Shown here: positions 62,767 to 64,000 of the stretch, one piece after another | Layout of the letters: each line of letters opens with the position of its first letter | How positions within the stretch are numbered: the stretch's first letter is position 1 | Assembly: GCA_030272155.1 (NCBI GenBank) | Contig: CP126201.1 | Span: forward strand, 1,151,001-1,215,000 | DNA from: Tetradesmus obliquus | Taxonomy: Eukaryota > Chlorophyta > Chlorophyceae > Sphaeropleales > Scenedesmaceae | DNA: 64,000 bases | Direction of reading: 5' to 3' | The notes under the pieces: generated by a model | The model's database searches: none | Told to the model about the DNA's origin: nothing | What the model saw: the letters and a program-made list of their open reading frames with translations, nothing else | Made by a program: the position numbers and the translations under genes

Positions 62767-64000
62767 GCATGCAAGGTGCTAGAATGTTCACCTTGGGCTG
62801 GGTGACGGGCTGGGTGACGGGCTGGGGCTGGGGCTGGGGCTGGGGCTGGGGCTCGGGGTCTCTGGTGACGGGCTGGGTGACGGGCTGGGGACATCAGGTG
62901 ATGGGCTTGGGCTTGGGCTTGGCAGGTCTGGTGACGGGCTGGGTGACGGGCTTTCTGTTGGTGACGGGCTGGGGACATCAGGTGACGGGCTGGGTGACGG
63001 GCTGTCAGGCTCAGGTGACGGGCTGGGGCTCGGGGTATCTGGTGACGGGCTGGGTGATGGGCTGGGTGATGGACTTTCAGGATCGGGTGACGGGCTGGGT
63101 GACGGGCTGGGTGACGGGCTGTCAGGCTCTGGTGACGGGCTGGGTGACGGGCTGGGGCTGGGGCTGGGTGATGGGCTGGGTGACGGGCTGGGTGACGGGC
63201 TTGGGCTTGGGCTTGGGCTGGGGCTTGGGCTGGGGCTGCATGCAATGCAGCAGCAGGCAAGCAGCGTAAGCATATGGCGCGCAGCACATGTGATTTGTGC
63301 AGCACAGATAGCCACAAGAGGCTGCGGCAGCAGCTAGCTGCAGGTCACCCAACTCGTTACAGAGCACCAGCTTGTCTGCATGCAGTGTCGGCACTCCACC
63401 CATTGCTGTTGCAGTAGCTGTTTAGCATGGTGCTGGAGGCAGTGCCCAAAAGCCCCTACATTGCATGCGGTGTGCCCTCTCCTGCAACTTACGCTGCTGC
63501 GCGGGGCTGTGCAGGCCTTGTGCATTGTAGCGTGCATGCTGGACCATGCAGCTGCTCTGCGGTACTGAATATCACAGGCTCTGCGGTATTCAATACAGCA
63601 GAGCAGCTGCATGGTCCAGCATGCACACTACAATGCACAAGGCCTGCACAGCCCCGCGCAGCAACACGTGCCAGCCCAGAGCTTGCAACACCGCTGCAGT
63701 GCTGTCTACTGCCGCTGCCTTTCCTGCAGCTGCCTTCAACCCATTACAGCTGGCTGCAGTTTCTGTCTGACCTTGGGCCGGCTACGAAGCTTGCTGTGAT
63801 GTCACAACACAAGCCTGCCTGCAATTGCTCGCAAAGTGCTGCAGTTGTGAACACCTTTGCTGCAGTTTTTGTCTCACCTTGGTAGGCCGGCTACGAAGCT
63901 CGCTGTGATGTCATACTGGCCCAAGCTGCCATACGAGCTCCAGTAGTTGGCCGCATCCTGATACCCAACCCCAGTAACTGTCACAACGTAGACGCCAGGC
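62017..64000 (-). CDS. Secreted Ser-Pro-rich (HRGP-like) protein, 3' part
   Basis: Three exons (minus) with agreeing phases: beyond 64000 to 63878, 63235-62792, 62368-62017; the 5' part is outside the window. The first reads [20 protein letters not shown], then [15 protein letters not shown]. That is the C-terminal beta-sandwich seen in secreted algal and bacterial peptidases (PPC-like), so an upstream protease domain is possible but unseen. The second exon is about 148 residues of SPSPSP interrupted by SPEPDS, SPDVPS and SPETPS. This is typical of hydroxyproline-rich, O-glycosylated wall proteins. The last exon adds an Ig/FN3-like module ([49 protein letters not shown]) ending ASRVVRL. An extracellular role is inferred. 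Intron 2 contains (CAG)21 and partial copies of the last exon edge near 62490. Confidence 0.78.
62703..62765. repeat. (CAG)21 triplet run
   Basis: A pure CAG run on +, CTG on the coding strand, in the intron before the last exon of the Ser-Pro-rich gene. Confidence 0.97.
63498..63660. repeat. Near-perfect inverted repeat, 79-bp arms
   Basis: 63498-63576 and 63582-63660 are complementary except for about five positions, with a 5-base loop. The outer ends begin TGCGCGGGGCTGTGCAGGCC and are perfect for the first 33 pairs. It lies in an intron of the Ser-Pro-rich gene. A transcript in either direction would fold into one long hairpin. Confidence 0.95.

Overview
The window looks like nuclear DNA of a green alga (chlorophyte), probably Sphaeropleales or Chlamydomonadales and Scenedesmus/Tetradesmus-like. 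That placement is an inference from four things: intron-dense genes with GT-AG introns, very abundant CAG/CTG triplet runs, a Ser-Pro extracellular-matrix-type protein, and proteins whose closest remembered relatives are plant and algal. I could not test the species.

Nine protein genes can be supported; seven of the models give a closed open frame through every exon, with phases agreeing at each splice junction. In order: the last exon of an SFT2-type vesicle-transport membrane protein (99-322, +); a Rubisco-activase-like AAA+ ATPase of the Arabidopsis At1g73110 type (3599-8554, -, 10 exons, 496 aa); a SAP30-like histone-deacetylase-complex subunit (12087-14836, -, 7 exons, 289 aa); a secreted protein with two fasciclin (FAS1) domains (about 15863-24040, -, about 14 exons); a large protein with several SpoVS/Alba-like modules (26310-32069, -, 5 exons, 859 aa); an FBXO7/SKIP22-like F-box protein with ubiquitin-like and PI31-like parts (32897-37156, +, about 761 aa); the U4/U6 snRNP protein PRP4 (38281-46595, +, 9 exons, 559 aa); a HUP/STP-type hexose/H+ symporter (48356-57112, +, 15 exons, 566 aa); and the 3' end of a secreted Ser-Pro-rich protein (62017 to beyond 64000, -). 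An unrecognised minus-strand gene may lie in about 970-2760. The SpoVS-like and FBXO7-like genes are divergent and share an 828-bp upstream region. The genes are otherwise unrelated housekeeping, chromatin, splicing, transport and wall functions; they do not form one pathway.

The striking feature is that introns, and the DNA just past stop codons, are filled with tandem copies of exon edges. Almost every recognised internal or terminal exon has them. Copies upstream of an exon carry its 5' edge with an AG acceptor. Copies downstream carry its 3' edge with a GT donor, or the stop codon for last exons. The clearest arrays are ten extra copies of the FBXO7-like F-box exon edge, ten copies of the FAS1 C-terminal exon edge, four copies of the last Rubisco-activase-like exon, and three post-stop copies of the PRP4 C-terminus. 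Some copies have both splice sites and a length divisible by three, so they could act as in-frame cassette exons (28455-29024; the 75-nt units in 1793-2607; 36-nt units in the hexose transporter).

CTG runs on the coding strand often form the pyrimidine tract and AG of 3' splice sites. The remaining DNA holds minisatellites, a diverged dispersed-repeat pair in inverted orientation (47208-47440 and 59552-59855), a 98-bp direct repeat, and a near-perfect 79-bp-arm foldback at 63498-63660. I saw no rRNA, tRNA or CRISPR array.
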